A stretch of DNA of 64,000 bases from Odontocerum albicorne (GCA_949825065.1 OX463841.1:18174479-18238478); one strand, 5' to 3'; shown: positions 9,486-20,480, counted from the first letter of the stretch. Numbers and translations are program-made. Notes: generated by a model from the letters alone, not told the origin.

Positions 9486-11739
9486 CTTAATTCTATTTGA
9501 CAGCCGCAAAAAGACTGATTCCTTTTGTCCTTGGTGGGAAGGAAGAGCATTGTTCGGTGGTGCTGGAGTAGCAGAATCGGAATTCGCTTGCTCTAACTCT
9601 TTCAAAAGATTGTCCAGCGAGATCTGGTCTTGTGTGGATAACTTCAAATTATTCTCCTCTCCTGTATCAACCGCAATATTTATATTATCCGTCTCATTGT
9701 TAACTTCTTGTGGAATATGCACAGTAGGAATTTCGTATTTTTCTTCTTGTTTTACTTCTTCAGGTGTAGTTTGTTTTATAGATCCATTTACTTTGACTTT
9801 CTCAGATTCATTTCTACTCAAAGTGTCAGAACTTTCTGAAGTAGACTCAATTATTTTTACATGATCATTATTAAGTTCATGTTGAGTTTTATCATGTTGT
9901 TCTACGGTCGTCGATTTATCGGATATCGAAGGAACACTCGACTCTGTCGAGGTATCCATATCTTTCGGTAAAGTTTTCGTCGGTCTTATGTCAGTCAAGG
10001 CTCCGCCTATTACATCTGGAGGTATTCTGATTGGTGGCGTTACTTCTGGTTTCAACTCTTTTTCCGCTTTAGGCTTGCAAAGTGGATCAGTTTCTTCAGA
10101 ACACGTAGAAAACGGTTTTTGTAGCAAATCACTGAGAGTTCCATCTTCAACAACCTGTTGCAATTTTTTATCAATAGTCAAATTGGTCGTTACATTGAGA
10201 TCACTTTCATAACTCGTGTTAAGAACTACTTTCTTTTCGATGATCGCTAGCATATTACATAAGGCTGCCACATAGCTGGGTAGTAACAAAGCCGAGAAAT
10301 AACTGGCTATCTCGGTTTTAATAGAAGAAGTCCTTTTACTTTTGAAATCCAATCCATATTGCTGACACATATTAGTATTACAAAGAGTATCACGGACTAT
10401 GGGAGTTTCGATCAACCTATTCAAAGTATCCACCTTACAACTCATTAAATCATACACATCGGTAAATAATGAGTTACTACAATTGTCACATACAATTATA
10501 TGACTCGGTGTTCGGCATTTTTTCAATTTTGGTTCTATAGCTTCCAAACTTTCTGTGGAGTTGTTAGAACCGCCTTTCACCAGAACTTGGGCGGCTTTTT
10601 TCATTATGGACATGACAGCGTCTCTAGCAGAGCCAAAAAGGTTTCTCGAAATGTCTTGTTTATCAGTATCTGTTCCATCTTCTATTATATCATCATCATC
10701 ATCTGCATTCTGGATAGATTGGGGGTGTGGAGAATTTTCCGTTTCGAAAACTTCAAACTCCGTCGTTCCGTACACTCGAAACAGAGAAATTGGACAGTAA
10801 TGTTCCGAACCGTAATAGGAATGCAATTCGACTTTGATGAATTTCCCAAACAGATGAGGGTGAAGATTAAAAGTCTGAACTTCTCTCTCGTCTTTAGCGA
10901 TGAACTGTCCGACACTTGCCCATTCTCTCGTAGGAAATCTATCGCTGACAAAAACTGAAAAATTTTTAGGTGTGGAAGAGAACAGTTCAAAGTTAGCCAA
11001 GTCCACTTTTTTGGCTTGAATAGCCTCGCATAGTTCAACTATAAACCATATTCGACTATTGCAAGTATTAAGCATGTATTCATCTTTACTCGGAGAAAGA
11101 ATGAAGCTAGCAGAGCCAGCTTCTGGATTGGCCGCAACTATTTTAGCTCCACAATCCGGTGAAGCGTAATTTTTAGATCTAACTTTAAGATTTACATTGG
11201 GAACGGCAATGCCTTGAGTTGATTGTGATGAATGGTTCACACCATTTTCTTTATTTTTTTCAGCCTCTTCTAGTTGCTTCTGTGCCCATTCAGCAAAGGA
11301 CGGTATTTCTTCTTGAACTTCACTTGGTTTAACAATATTTTCTTTTGGAGTGGCATCTGTATCTGAACCCGTGTCATTCTCTGTTTTTGCCACAACAGTA
11401 ATATCCTGGGTATCGTTTTTATCAATTTCTTCTTCTTTCAACTTTTCCATAACTACCTTCTCTCCATCATTTTCTTTGAATACTGGTCTCGCAATATACT
11501 CAGTTTTGATGTTGTCTTGAGATTCATTACTGATTTTAGCGTGGATGACTTCCGCTGTGATGTTATCAGAATGATTGTGAATCTCGACTCTGACAGGACT
11601 AGCGTCATATTCTACATCAGGATCCGTATAGTTATTAAATCCTTTGTCCACGTTGATCTGCTCCAAGACAGAATTGGCCAGTTCTGCAGCAGCTGTGTCC
11701 ACTAAAGTTATCAAGACCGGCTGTTCTGTTTCTGCTAAC
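9486..11739 (-). CDS. SUCO: SUCO orthologue, exon 2: luminal acidic region and SUN-like domain
   Basis: This exon encodes residues 30-781. The acceptor (TTCTTCCACAG ending at 11740) and donor AAG/GTAAAT (9486/9485) are clear; phases join exons 1 and 3 without a shift. Residues about 50-215 are acidic and low in complexity, ending in IPSFAEWAQKQLEEAE. The SUN-like domain covers about 217-362: SKNYASPDCGAKIVAANPEA, SRIWFIVELCE, FVSDRFPTREW, KFIKVELHSYYGSEHYCP, FRVYG. This is the SUCO/Slp1 subtype and not nuclear-envelope SUN proteins. A conserved Cys block follows (CDNCSNSLF, SCKVDTLNRL, LCNTNMCQQYG; about 446-495), then a variable Glu/Thr-rich stretch to KESVFLRLSNRIK. The domain would lie in the ER lumen. 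Total length (1171) is close to human SUCO (about 1250). Confidence 0.95.
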
Positions 11740-11879
11740 CTGTGGAAGAAAAAAAAGAACAATTAAGTGAAAATTTCATTATTTCAAAATTTCACAACTT
11801 CAATAGCGGCCCTGGGGAAGTTGACAGATAGAACAGATCTTCAAATCATCCTATTTCTGGCATGCATGTTTTGCTTTTG

Positions 11880-12600
11880 CCATATCCATACACTTTGTGA
11901 TGCATACAGGGTGGGGCACGAATGTTGCTACAAAAACAAATATGAATATTTCTTTTTTGTTTTAAATCAAGAATTCTATTAAATTTTTAACATAGGAATT
12001 AGTTTTTAATAATAATTTGCTTTAGATGTCCTCCACCTTCGTTAAAGCAAACCCTGCATCTGACCAAAACGTTGTTCATTGCCGCTGTTAATGTTGCCCA
12101 GGGTATTGCTTCAATAACGGCCCATATGGATTCTTTTAACTCGTTTTTATTGTGTGGCTTAGTTTTATATACCTCTTGTTTACAATATCCCTATAAAAAA
12201 AATCTGGAACAGTGAGGTCAGGCGACCTTGGGGGCCAACGATGTTCGGTGTTTCGTGAGATTATTTTTTCACCAAATTTTTCACGCAGAGCCGCCATTAC
12301 TGGTCTTGTTATGTGACAACTGGCTCCACCTTGTTGAAACCATACATTTCGGAAACCATACATTTCGTCTTCGGCGTATTTCTGGGGGAAAAAATTGTTC
12401 CTGCATGTTTAGATAGCGCTCTCCATTCACTGTAACATTGGCATCGTTTTCTTCAAAAAAGTAATGGCCGACAATACAGTTGGCAGATACTGCACACAAC
12501 ACAGTCACACGTTCTGTATGCAACCTCACTGGGTGGATGTTTTGAGGATGTACCCTCCTTTTATTAATACTTTTCAATCTTTCAGAATCAGATTCAATTG
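11880..12600 (-). pseudogene. Tc1/mariner-type transposase remnant
   Basis: Minus-strand frames encode VTVLCAVSANCIVGHYFFEE, VNGERYLNM, then in another frame PVMAALREKFGEKIISRN and RWPPRSPDLTVPDFF. These are DDE transposase blocks around the second and third acidic residues. The usual QQDGA is QQGGA here, so one catalytic Asp is lost. A short duplication near 12347-12366 shifts the frame. It lies in SUCO intron 1. Confidence 0.75.
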
Positions 12601-12994
12601 GTCAAGTCAAATATACTATTTAAATAGTTTCTCAATAAACCTTTTCTTCGTTCATTCTTAATATATGGCCATTACGAAATAAATGTAAATTATTTTATTT
12701 CGCCTTAATATGAAGGATGATACTGCGTCTCCTTTATCAAATTATTAATGTCGGGGGCAATGTTTGAACATTTAATCCTAAGATTTGACTTCTGCAGCCG
12801 GTTTCTATATTTATGTTTTGTGGACACATTTTCTAGTATTAATTTATAAAAGAGTCTGCAAACCTCCAGGGGTCCACGGATTTTAGTTTGTGAACCGTTG
12901 ATTTATCATAGATAATACTTTTAAACATTGTTTTTCTACACAACACTATTGTTTAAACACTCATATTTTCCACATCCATGCGTCACTTGGCCTA

Positions 12995-13270
12995 TCCTAG
13001 TTGGGATTGTCGTCGTTGCTAGGCCTCGTAGTCCAGGATACCTTCACCATTCCAATGTCAATTCAATTGGAAAGCGAAGGTGTGCTGTGAAATTTGTTTT
13101 AAGTGAGTGAACCGTTGCACAACAGCAAACTCACCAGCCACACCGGAAAGATTTCTCTTTTTTTTTTATAGAATAGATATGACCGAAGACACAGCTATCC
13201 TTACGCCTCCGAATACTAAGCGGAAAAAAATGCCTGTGTCATTCCCTAGTTCGGATCACAGTGCAGTTTA
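12995..13270 (-). mobile_element. SINE2 copy, partial
   Basis: It shares GAAGGTGTGCTGTG-like, TTAAGTGAGTGAACCGTTGC, CAGCAAACTCACCAGCCACA and GATATGACCGAAG blocks with the fuller copy at 26325-26665. The promoter-like end is lost here. Confidence 0.55.
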
Positions 13271-13284
13271 AGCAGTTGGTTTCC

Positions 13285-13760
13285 TTCATCTTCTTCCTCT
13301 TGGTTTAGGTCGCATGACCTGTTTGTGACGGTGGGCTGTCCTGGGATGATGACGTCCAGCTGTCCTTCCACATTTTCAGCAGCGTTCCTGGTAATCTCCT
13401 GCTGTTAGGGTTTTCAGTCATAGCGATTCTTGCCGGTCTTATATCCTCCATGCGGTCCACATGATCACTCCAGAAGCGTCTTCTACTTCTTCCCCATCTC
13501 ACTATGTCTTCAACACCACAGACAGACTTTATCGTATCATTTCTAATCCGATCTGTAAGAGTTCTGCCTGCGATGGAGCGTAGGGTTCTCATTTTCGCCA
13601 CTCGGAGAAGGATTTTTGTCCTGTTGGTATCGGCTCTCATTTCTATCCCATATGTCATAATAAGGCGGACACATGTCTTATATATCCTGACCTTACTTTC
13701 AGTTAGCATGTGTTTGTTTCTCCATATAGTGCCCCGCAGGCAGCCAGCCAAAGTTGGTTT
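13285..13760 (-). pseudogene. LINE C-terminal fragment (L-B)
   Basis: It encodes MAGCLRGTIWRNKHMLTESK, RIYKTCVRLIMTYGIEMRAD, VEDIVRWGRSRRRFWSDHVD and ENPNSRRLPG. This region follows the reverse transcriptase in RTE-like elements. The 5' part is absent, and a GAAGAAGATGAAGG-like 3' tail is present. A near copy is at 49004-49500; two decayed ones are at 20116-21050. It lies in SUCO intron 1. Confidence 0.8.
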
Positions 13761-14160
13761 CCTCTTCTTTAGAAATTCTTTGTTTACGAAGACATTGCAT
13801 AACCCATCATTCCCTTAATTGCTTCCTTTAACACCCAGCACACGGTGTTCTGATGTGAACATATTTTCTATATTTAAAAAAAATATTTTAAAAATATCCA
13901 AAAAAAATTAGGTGGCCTCTTTTATTTGATGGTTTTCATAATAATTTATGTACTTTTCGAATAATTTGTTATGTACTCAAGTGCGAATATCCCATATGCA
14001 AATTTCAATATTTATATTTCAATCAACAGTACTTTTAAATAACATTAAAATAAATTTTATGTAATATCATCACAATATGTTTTCCAGACTCGAGTTCAGT
14101 TTAAATATAAAGATCCATTTTGTAAAATATAAAACTAAATCGGGTTATATTTTAATTATA
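13761..14160. other. Unassigned AT-rich intronic stretch
   Basis: I see no gene, RNA or shared repeat here; it lies within SUCO intron 1. Confidence 0.35.
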
Positions 14161-14475
14161 ATTTCTCGGCTGATGTCACTTGATAGAACTTAACACATCA
14201 ACAAAATTTCTCGGCTGATGTCACTTGATAGAACTTAACACATCAACAAAATTTCTCGGCTGATATCACTTGATAGAACTTAACACATCAACAAAATTTC
14301 TCGGCTGATATCACTTGATAGAACTTAACACATCAACAAAATTTCTCGGCTGATGTCACTTGATAGAACTTAACACATCAACAAAATTTCTCGGCTGATG
14401 TCACTTGATAGAACTTAACACATCAACAAAATTTCTCGGCTGATGTCACTTGATAGAACTTAACACATCAACAAA
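14161..14475. repeat. 45-bp tandem array x7
   Basis: Units start at 14161, 14206, 14251, 14296, 14341, 14386 and 14431. Each reads ATTTCTCGGCTGATGTCACT and ends TAACACATCAACAAA. Copies are identical except that units 3 and 4 have TGATATCACT. The near-identity indicates recent expansion or homogenisation. It lies in SUCO intron 1. Confidence 0.95.
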
Positions 14476-14601
14476 ATTAAACATGAAATATGTTTTTATT
14501 ACATTCATCACACTGAGGATTTTCAAAACAAACGCATGGATAGCAAAGTTAGAATTAATAAGACCTGTGTGGTCATTTTTGGTTATTTTCAATATTGTAT
14601 C

Positions 14602-14920
14602 TATACTTGAGAAAATGTAGCATGGTCCCTGTGACAGTTCACAAATTTGCCCCAATACAACCTTGTAACGACGTTCAGTAATCTTAATTATTTTATCAAC
14701 TTTAATATAACCCTCGATTCTAATAAATAGCAAGTTATTTAGGTAAATACATTACATAAAACTAACAATAATGACAAATTAATACATCTCGTTACAAATT
14801 AGCAAAAATGTGCCAGTTTGATAAAATCAAATAATATTTGGTGATGTTTGTCAAAAGTCACTACGTTAGTCTGCATTGGCTAGGGATAGGGTATACGATA
14901 ATTGGATTTTCAATTTTTTT
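14602..14920 (-). mobile_element. MITE-N, truncated copy
   Basis: It begins TATACTTGAGAAAATGTAGC and matches over 280 bp of the family, stopping near the internal CGATAATTGGATTTTC block. The other half is missing. It lies in SUCO intron 1. Confidence 0.75.
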
Positions 14921-14928
14921 GCAATACG

Positions 14929-15045
14929 AAATGTGTGAATGTGAAGGCGAAAGTTGTGTGTTTGGATAGAAACGTTTGGAGATCTTTTCTCTCTGCGTAC
15001 CCTGCAAGGGACACGGCGTGATGATATGTATGTATACAATACGCA
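14929..15045 (+). mobile_element. LINE L-D 3' tail
   Basis: A short copy of the L-D terminal sequence (GTGAATGTGAAGGCGAAAG, then TTTCTCTCTGCGTACCCTGC) ends at an ATGTATGTATACA run. It abuts the truncated MITE-N. Confidence 0.55.
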
Positions 15046-15585
15046 TAACAATCAAATTCATCAACCGTTAAAAGTGCTTTTATATACATATTTTTTTAAT
15101 CTCTTCTTTTGCAGCCATTTTATGTTATTATCTCAATACGTTTTGAAAATCTTTCGAGGTGAAATAGATATTTTGAAATATATGCCGCAAAATAAACAAT
15201 CCCAGATAATCTTTCTAATAGATGCACATCTGATGCTGTAAGATAAACATGGAGTAAGGTGGTTTTTCTGCTTGTATATATATGAAAGAGTATACGCCAG
15301 TGTCAAGTGATGTCCACTTCATAGGATCTCGTTGTTCAATTCACATGGACGACATTGGCGCACTTGATCATCACAGATCGACATCGGTGGTTGAATAAAA
15401 AGAAAACGGGGGAAAACAAATATCAATATTACCATTTACAAAAATAAAAAGAAGCCGCGTTTAAAACGAAAAGGCAAATATTGAAAATCAATACAAAAAC
15501 ATTTTGAAAATTTGTGAACACTAAATTGGAAAGAAATAAACAATTAATTAGTTGTAAGAATTATTATCTAGTTATAAGTAAGTAT
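15046..15585. other. Unassigned intronic stretch
   Basis: A 95-codon plus-strand frame (14954-15241) crosses the L-D tail and has no recognisable motif. Nothing else is supported. It lies within SUCO intron 1. Confidence 0.3.
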
Positions 15586-15602
15586 GTAGGTGTTATTAAA
15601 TT

Positions 15603-16263
15603 AAAACGGCCTAGATCATACATAGGTTCTCAACGTGGGCGATAACGCCCCCTTTTGGGCGTTTGAGACTTTCAGGGGGGCAGTAGAAGACCCAGAGAAA
15701 ATTAGGAGGCGTTGAGATTAGAAGTAACTCGTTGAATGACATATTATTTAGTCAGCTTTGTATTGCCAATGATGAAGATTTCAAACGGTTGTTTTTAAGT
15801 AAAATCGACCCTGATATTAACAAACTCCTTAAATTGCATCAAATGCAACCTTCTCATTAGATAAGTTATAAATTCAATGTCTTTTGAATGTTAATAAAAA
15901 TACTTTTCAATATAATTAAGTATGCTTGTGTTTTAATTGTTCTCATTGAAACAGTCTTCTTTTAACACAGAAATAGGATAGGGCTATACCATACCATATC
16001 CTATCTTACGACTATAATATATAATATTACACGTTTAAATATAATCGTGGCAATAGCTGTTTCAGATTCGCAAGTAAAAAACATTGGGGGTTTTAGAAAA
16101 AAAAATATTCTCAAAGTGGGCGGTGGGCAAAAAAAGGTTGAGAACCTATGGCCTAGATGAAAGCGACACCCAGAACCGAAGAACATACAGCCTGAGAACG
16201 AGAAGAGCCGACCCCAACAGCCTACCTAGTTGGGACAGTGCCAGGAAGAAGAAGAAAGAAGAA
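15603..16263 (+). pseudogene. RTE-like LINE tail (L-A), split by a hAT MITE
   Basis: After removing the hAT element, the host is about 120 bp of L-A 3' end encoding RTRRADPNSL and ending in (GAA)n. A 17-bp target duplication, GTAGGTGTTATTAAATT, flanks it (15586-15602 and 16264-16280). The copy was extremely 5'-truncated when it inserted. Confidence 0.75.
15617..16150. mobile_element. Nonautonomous hAT element, 534 bp
   Basis: Inverted termini are CATAGGTTCTCAAC (offset by a CATA duplication at the left) and GTTGAGAACCTATG. An exact 8-bp target duplication GCCTAGAT lies at 15609-15616 and 16151-16158. It contains no transposase. It lies in SUCO intron 1. Confidence 0.85.
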
Positions 16264-16280
16264 GTAGGTGTTATTAAATT

Positions 16281-16762
16281 GTTATCTAGTTATAAGGTAG
16301 TATGTAAGAAATTAAATATTAAGATTTTTTTAAATAAAAATGACATCTAGGAAATTAAAATGAAGTTAGTTCATAGTTATATGTTAATATAATATATAAA
16401 TAAGATTAGTTCTTAAGGTATCAATTTGTATATAGGTATAGACTTTGGCAAATGTTTGTGTTATAGATAACTTTATTATTATTTTTCTAACAAATGAGAT
16501 ATTTCAAAATACAATAATTAAGGTAATTAATTTACCGAGCCCTTGCAGGCAAAATACCGTAACCAGTTTACTCATAATTTACAGCACAAGAAAATTATAA
16601 TCATACAAGAAAAATATATATTATGTTACACAGAGCCGTTTAGAAAGCAGACACTTCTCAAGAGCGACGTCATTCGGGATTCGAACCCACTATTATTGAC
16701 AGATAAAAAATATTACAAAATAAAAATATTATAATTCAGATCAAGGAAAATATAGTTGGATC
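16281..16762. other. Unassigned AT-rich intronic stretch
   Basis: A CGGGATTCGAACCCA motif near 16676 is tRNA-B-box-like, but no matching A-box arm or tRNA fold was seen. Nothing else is supported. Confidence 0.3.
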
Positions 16763-17328
16763 TATACTAGAGAAAATGTAGGATGGTCCCTGTGACATTT
16801 GAAATGTCATGTCTCAAAGGGATGGGGTAAAATCGTTTTTTTATTACAAATCGAATCGTTTTTTTATAAATCGAAAAACTGACGTTTTAATTAGTAATTT
16901 TCATTATGCTGACTTTCTAATGTATTGTATGACTTGTATCTATCTTTAAATAGGCCAAGATGCACGATGAATTAATACTAATTACGAACATTTAATTTTG
17001 GGTGTAAAAAATCGAAAATTCAATTATCGTATACCCCATCCCTAGTCAATGCAGACTAACGTAGTGACTTTTGACAAATGTCACCAAATATTATGTGATT
17101 TTAAAAAACTGCCACATTTTTGCTAATTTGTAACAAGATGTATTAATTTGTCATTATTGTTAGTTTCATGTAACATAATGTATTTACCTAAATAACTTGG
17201 TATTTATTAGAATCGAGGCTTATATTAAAGTTGATAAAATAATTAAAATTACTGAACGTCGTTACAAGGTTGTATTGGGGCAAATTTGTGAACTGTCACA
17301 GGGAACATGCTACATTTTCTCAAATATA
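16763..17328 (+). mobile_element. MITE-N, full copy (566 bp)
   Basis: Inverted termini are TATACTAGAGAAAATGTAGG and, on the other strand, TATTTGAGAAAATGTAGCAT. Just inside the left terminus is the palindrome TGACATTTGAAATGTCA. It contains no transposase. It is inverted relative to the copy at 18229-18805; both lie in SUCO intron 1. Confidence 0.85.
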
Positions 17329-17334
17329 GTGTAT

Positions 17335-17495
17335 AGTATTTTGAATGTAAAAAGTTCGGAGAAATCGTAGGCGCTACATGAGGTGTATGCATGTAGAAAG
17401 GCGAAAGATATATGTCGCAATAAAAATGTGTGGCGCTTTCTCTTCTCTGCCTACTCCAACAGAGGTAACGTGACAGTACGTATGTATGTACAAAA
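17335..17495 (+). mobile_element. LINE L-D 3' tail
   Basis: It matches the L-D terminus (GCATGTAGAAAGGCGAAAG, GTGTGGCGCTTTCTCTTCTC, then GTACGTATGTATGTA). No coding part is kept. Confidence 0.55.
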
Positions 17496-17614
17496 TAATT
17501 ATACATATATAAATTTAGTGTAATAAAAATAAGGTGGTGGCTGCGACCAGTAGATTAGATACTTCCCCGCATCTGCATATGTTAAGAAAAACATATTTGG
17601 TAAGAAAACCGCAG

Positions 17615-17735
17615 AAAACTTACTACATACATACCCCCAAGCCGTCTCTCTATCGTGGTGGACAGAAAGGAGAGAACGCTAGACTTTACTATCGCGACAC
17701 ACATCTGTCACTTTTTCTATATCCATACATAAAAT
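17615..17735 (-). mobile_element. LINE L-D 3' tail
   Basis: A minus-strand copy of the same tail, recognised by CATACATACCCCCAAGCC and GCGACACACATCTGTCAC. It lies between the two inverted MITE-N copies. Confidence 0.5.
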
Positions 17736-18228
17736 ATTTATGAAAATTGACAAAAAAAAACATCTTTAATGCTCAAGAAAAACATTTAATAAAATATGTT
17801 TCCGTTTTTATAATATAGTAGAATTATATTGTAGTTGTTCTGCGAAAAGCATTTAAGTCAATTTTTGCTTAAAATGACTTTTTGATGCCATTTTACTTAA
17901 GATAAAAATATCTACACATGGAAAAAACATTTATATTCAAAAGTTATATGGTTTCGCTGTTATGAAAAATTTCACCAAGAAAGGATTAAGTCCAAAACAA
18001 GTGTCTGTATTTTTAATTTTTAGGTAATATGGTTTTAAGTTACTCATTTTTTATAATAATTCTTATAAATAAATAAACTGTATTTAAATAACATCTGTTT
18101 GTATTTTATTTTATTAAAACCTTGATTTTACATCGCCTAACGAAACTTAAATTGCATTTATCTGAAAACTCAATATTTGGACAAAAATGCTTTTCGCAGA
18201 ACAACGACGATATATACTTGGTGAAAAA
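17736..18228. other. Unassigned intronic stretch
   Basis: GTTGTTCTGCGAAAAGCATTT near 17837 recurs inverted near 18188-18208 (AAATGCTTTTCGCAGAACAA on the plus strand). This gives a second, imperfect inverted pair spaced by about 330 bp. No gene was recognised. Confidence 0.4.
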
Positions 18229-18805
18229 TATACTTGATAAAATGTAGCATGGTCCCTGTGACGGTTCACAAATTTGCCCCAATACAACCTTGTAACGACG
18301 TTCAGTAATTTTAATTATTTTATCAACTTTAATATAAGCCTCGATTCTAATAAATAGCAAGTTATTTAGGTAAATACATTACATAAAACTAACAATAATG
18401 ACAAATTAATACATCTTGTTACAAATTAGCAAAAATGTGGCAGTTTGTTAAAATCTAATAATATTTGGTGACGTTTGTCAAAAGTCACTACGTTAGTCTG
18501 CATTGGCTAGAGATGGGGTATACGATCATTGGATTTTCGATTTCTTTATACCTAAAATGAAATGTTCGTAATTAGTATTAATTCATAGTGGATCTTGGCC
18601 TACTTAAAGATAGATACAAATTATACAATACATTAGAAAGTCAGTATAATGAAAACTAGGAATTAAAACGTCAGTTTAGAGAAAAACAATTTTTCGATTT
18701 ATAAAAAAACGATTCGATTTGTAAAAAAAAACCGATTTCACCCCATCCCTTTGAGACATGACATTTCAAATGTTACAGGGACCATTCTACATTTTCTCAA
18801 GTATA
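18229..18805 (-). mobile_element. MITE-N, full copy (577 bp) next to SUCO exon 1
   Basis: Inverted termini are TATACTTGATAAAATGTAGC and, on the other strand, TATACTTGAGAAAATGTAGA. It lies in intron 1, about 100 bp downstream of the exon 1 donor, in opposite orientation to the copy at 16763-17328. Confidence 0.85.
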
Positions 18806-18908
18806 GTAACGTTTTGCCAAGTATACAGATTCGATAGGATAATAAAAAAATAATAGGGTACAGAGAGATAAACTGAGAATGTAACGTTTGTATTGTTGAT
18901 ATCCTTAC

Positions 18909-18997
18909 CTGTAGTAGAGATCTGTGGAGAGACTCCTTGAAGCTGGCTGTGTAGCCAGCAAAAAACACAAAATGATTTGGTATAATCTTCCCAACAT
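18909..18997 (-). CDS. SUCO: SUCO orthologue, exon 1: signal peptide
   Basis: The exon encodes 29 codons plus two bases: MLGRLYQIILCFLLATQPAS then RSLSTDLYY. This is a classical signal peptide with a hydrophobic core at residues 5-15 and likely cleavage after about residue 19-21, as expected for an ER type I protein. An in-frame TAG lies four codons upstream of the ATG, and -3 is A. The donor CAG/GTAAGG (18909/18908) is strong. Split codon AG|G joins exon 2 exactly, giving ...DLYYRLAETEQPV. SUCO proteins are known to start with a signal peptide; the assignment of this exon rests on phase, splice sites and position. Confidence 0.85.
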
Positions 18998-19560
18998 CTT
19001 GATTAACTTCTAAAGCTCTATAATACATATCAATCAATAACCGACAGAAGTTCGATTCAAACCACGTTCGTCTTCAAAAGTTTCGGATTACTATCACAAC
19101 TTTTCATTTTTTTATTTAAATACCAAAAACAAAGACACTAGACAAATTCACCTGTTAACGAAAGTTCGAAAAATTTCACAGTTCACTAGCATAATATTTT
19201 CACAATGGCACAACTTCAAAATCACCATAAAATTTAATGGCATCTCATGCAACTTCACTTATGAATAGTTTAAAAAAAAACAACAATCTCAAAACACCGG
19301 AAATGAAATTTCATTATAACAAAAGTCAATTTTTCGATAACATTCAATTCGTTTCAAATAATTAATACGGAAACTAAAAGTCACCTATTCGAAGTACATA
19401 TTTAATTCTCTATTCCACCGATCGACGACACGACCGCTCCCAACTAATGTTTCGTCGCAAATGTAGAAGTTGCTTCAGTGTATGACCCAATATTGAATGT
19501 CCGATATCACTGCAAGCAAGTAAAATGAACGTCTATTCAAAAGGGAGCCGATTATTTTAT
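18998..19560 (-). promoter_or_regulatory. 5' flank, probable 5' UTR and promoter of SUCO
   Basis: It is repeat-free as far as I can see. A locally GC-richer spot at about 19415-19470 (ACCGATCGACGACACGACCG on the plus strand) could be near the transcription start. I could not place a TATA box or initiator with confidence. Confidence 0.35.
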
Positions 19561-20115
19561 ATACGTCTGTTTCAACCGTTATTTAAAAACAACATCTTGT
19601 TACTCATGATTGCTTTTCATCAGCGTTTGCTGAAAGAATAATACATTTAAAAATTTTAAATGTACGTTTATCATGTAAGGTCGCATACAAATCAATTTCA
19701 GAGGCATTGTTTGTCTCTTTTTTTTTACATATTTCCAACGTTTCTAAATAGTGAAGATATGAAAATGAAGGTCGGTCGCTGATATTTGCAAATAATATAG
19801 TACCACGTAATAGAAAAAAAAACATCTGATATAACCGAGTGGCGCTTGTCACAGCGATCGCTGAGTGCTGAGGTATCGCGATGAGGTTTGATATTATTGG
19901 AGGAATCTGATATCGTAAGAGAGAGAAACACCACGTCAATAATTGTCTTATCGGCCTAACTCGTGAATCAATCGTTCGCTATGATTATTATGATATGGAA
20001 CACGTGTCAAGTGATACATAAATGTATCCAGGTTGAAAGTCTTGAAAAATTATCATGACGAATGTGATTGACATTGGATGTTGACACAATAAAATAGTTG
20101 TATTTTTAGGATATT
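19561..20115. other. Unassigned stretch upstream of SUCO
   Basis: A 111-codon minus-strand frame (19604-19939) has no recognisable domain. A short duplication GACACAATAAAATA occurs at about 20082 and 20115. Nothing else is supported. Confidence 0.3.
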
Positions 20116-20480
20116 GACACAATAAAATACTTGTACGTGACGTGTGTTAGATCAATAATGGCATATGGGATAGAAACCAGGGCATAAGCAACAGAGATAA
20201 TGATCCTCAGGATGATAACAAGAAAGACATTAAGATAGCAGAAATATCTTAAGTCACGAAATTTGTGAAGTGGAGAACATTGTAAGGGGAAGACAATAGG
20301 GTACACATATTAAAAAGATAAATAACTCAAGAATATCATACATTGTTATGCATGGCTACTTAATTGGCAACCGACCACCTTGAAAAGCATCTAAGAGTTG
20401 GAAAGACAGCTAAGAATCCATGACCCAAAAGAGGTCTACCTAATCAATAGACCCATGGTCTCGGAAAGAAAAAAAAAAGA
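20116..20480 (+). pseudogene. Decayed LINE C-terminal fragment (L-B-like)
   Basis: In shifting frames it reads TCVRSIMAYGIETRA and later a degraded NPNSRRLPGRP-like region, paralleling the copy at 13285-13760. Many stops are present. Confidence 0.55.

Noticed and set aside
9412..10958. Plus-strand frames of 74-152 codons
   Set aside because: They are antisense shadows of SUCO exon 2.
14161..14475. CRISPR array
   Set aside because: Units are directly adjacent with no unique spacers, in an insect genome with no cas genes.
18738..19037. A 99-codon minus-strand gene overlapping SUCO exon 1 in another frame
   Set aside because: It runs through the exon 1 donor into MITE-N. The alternative frame gives a proper signal peptide and joins exon 2 in phase.
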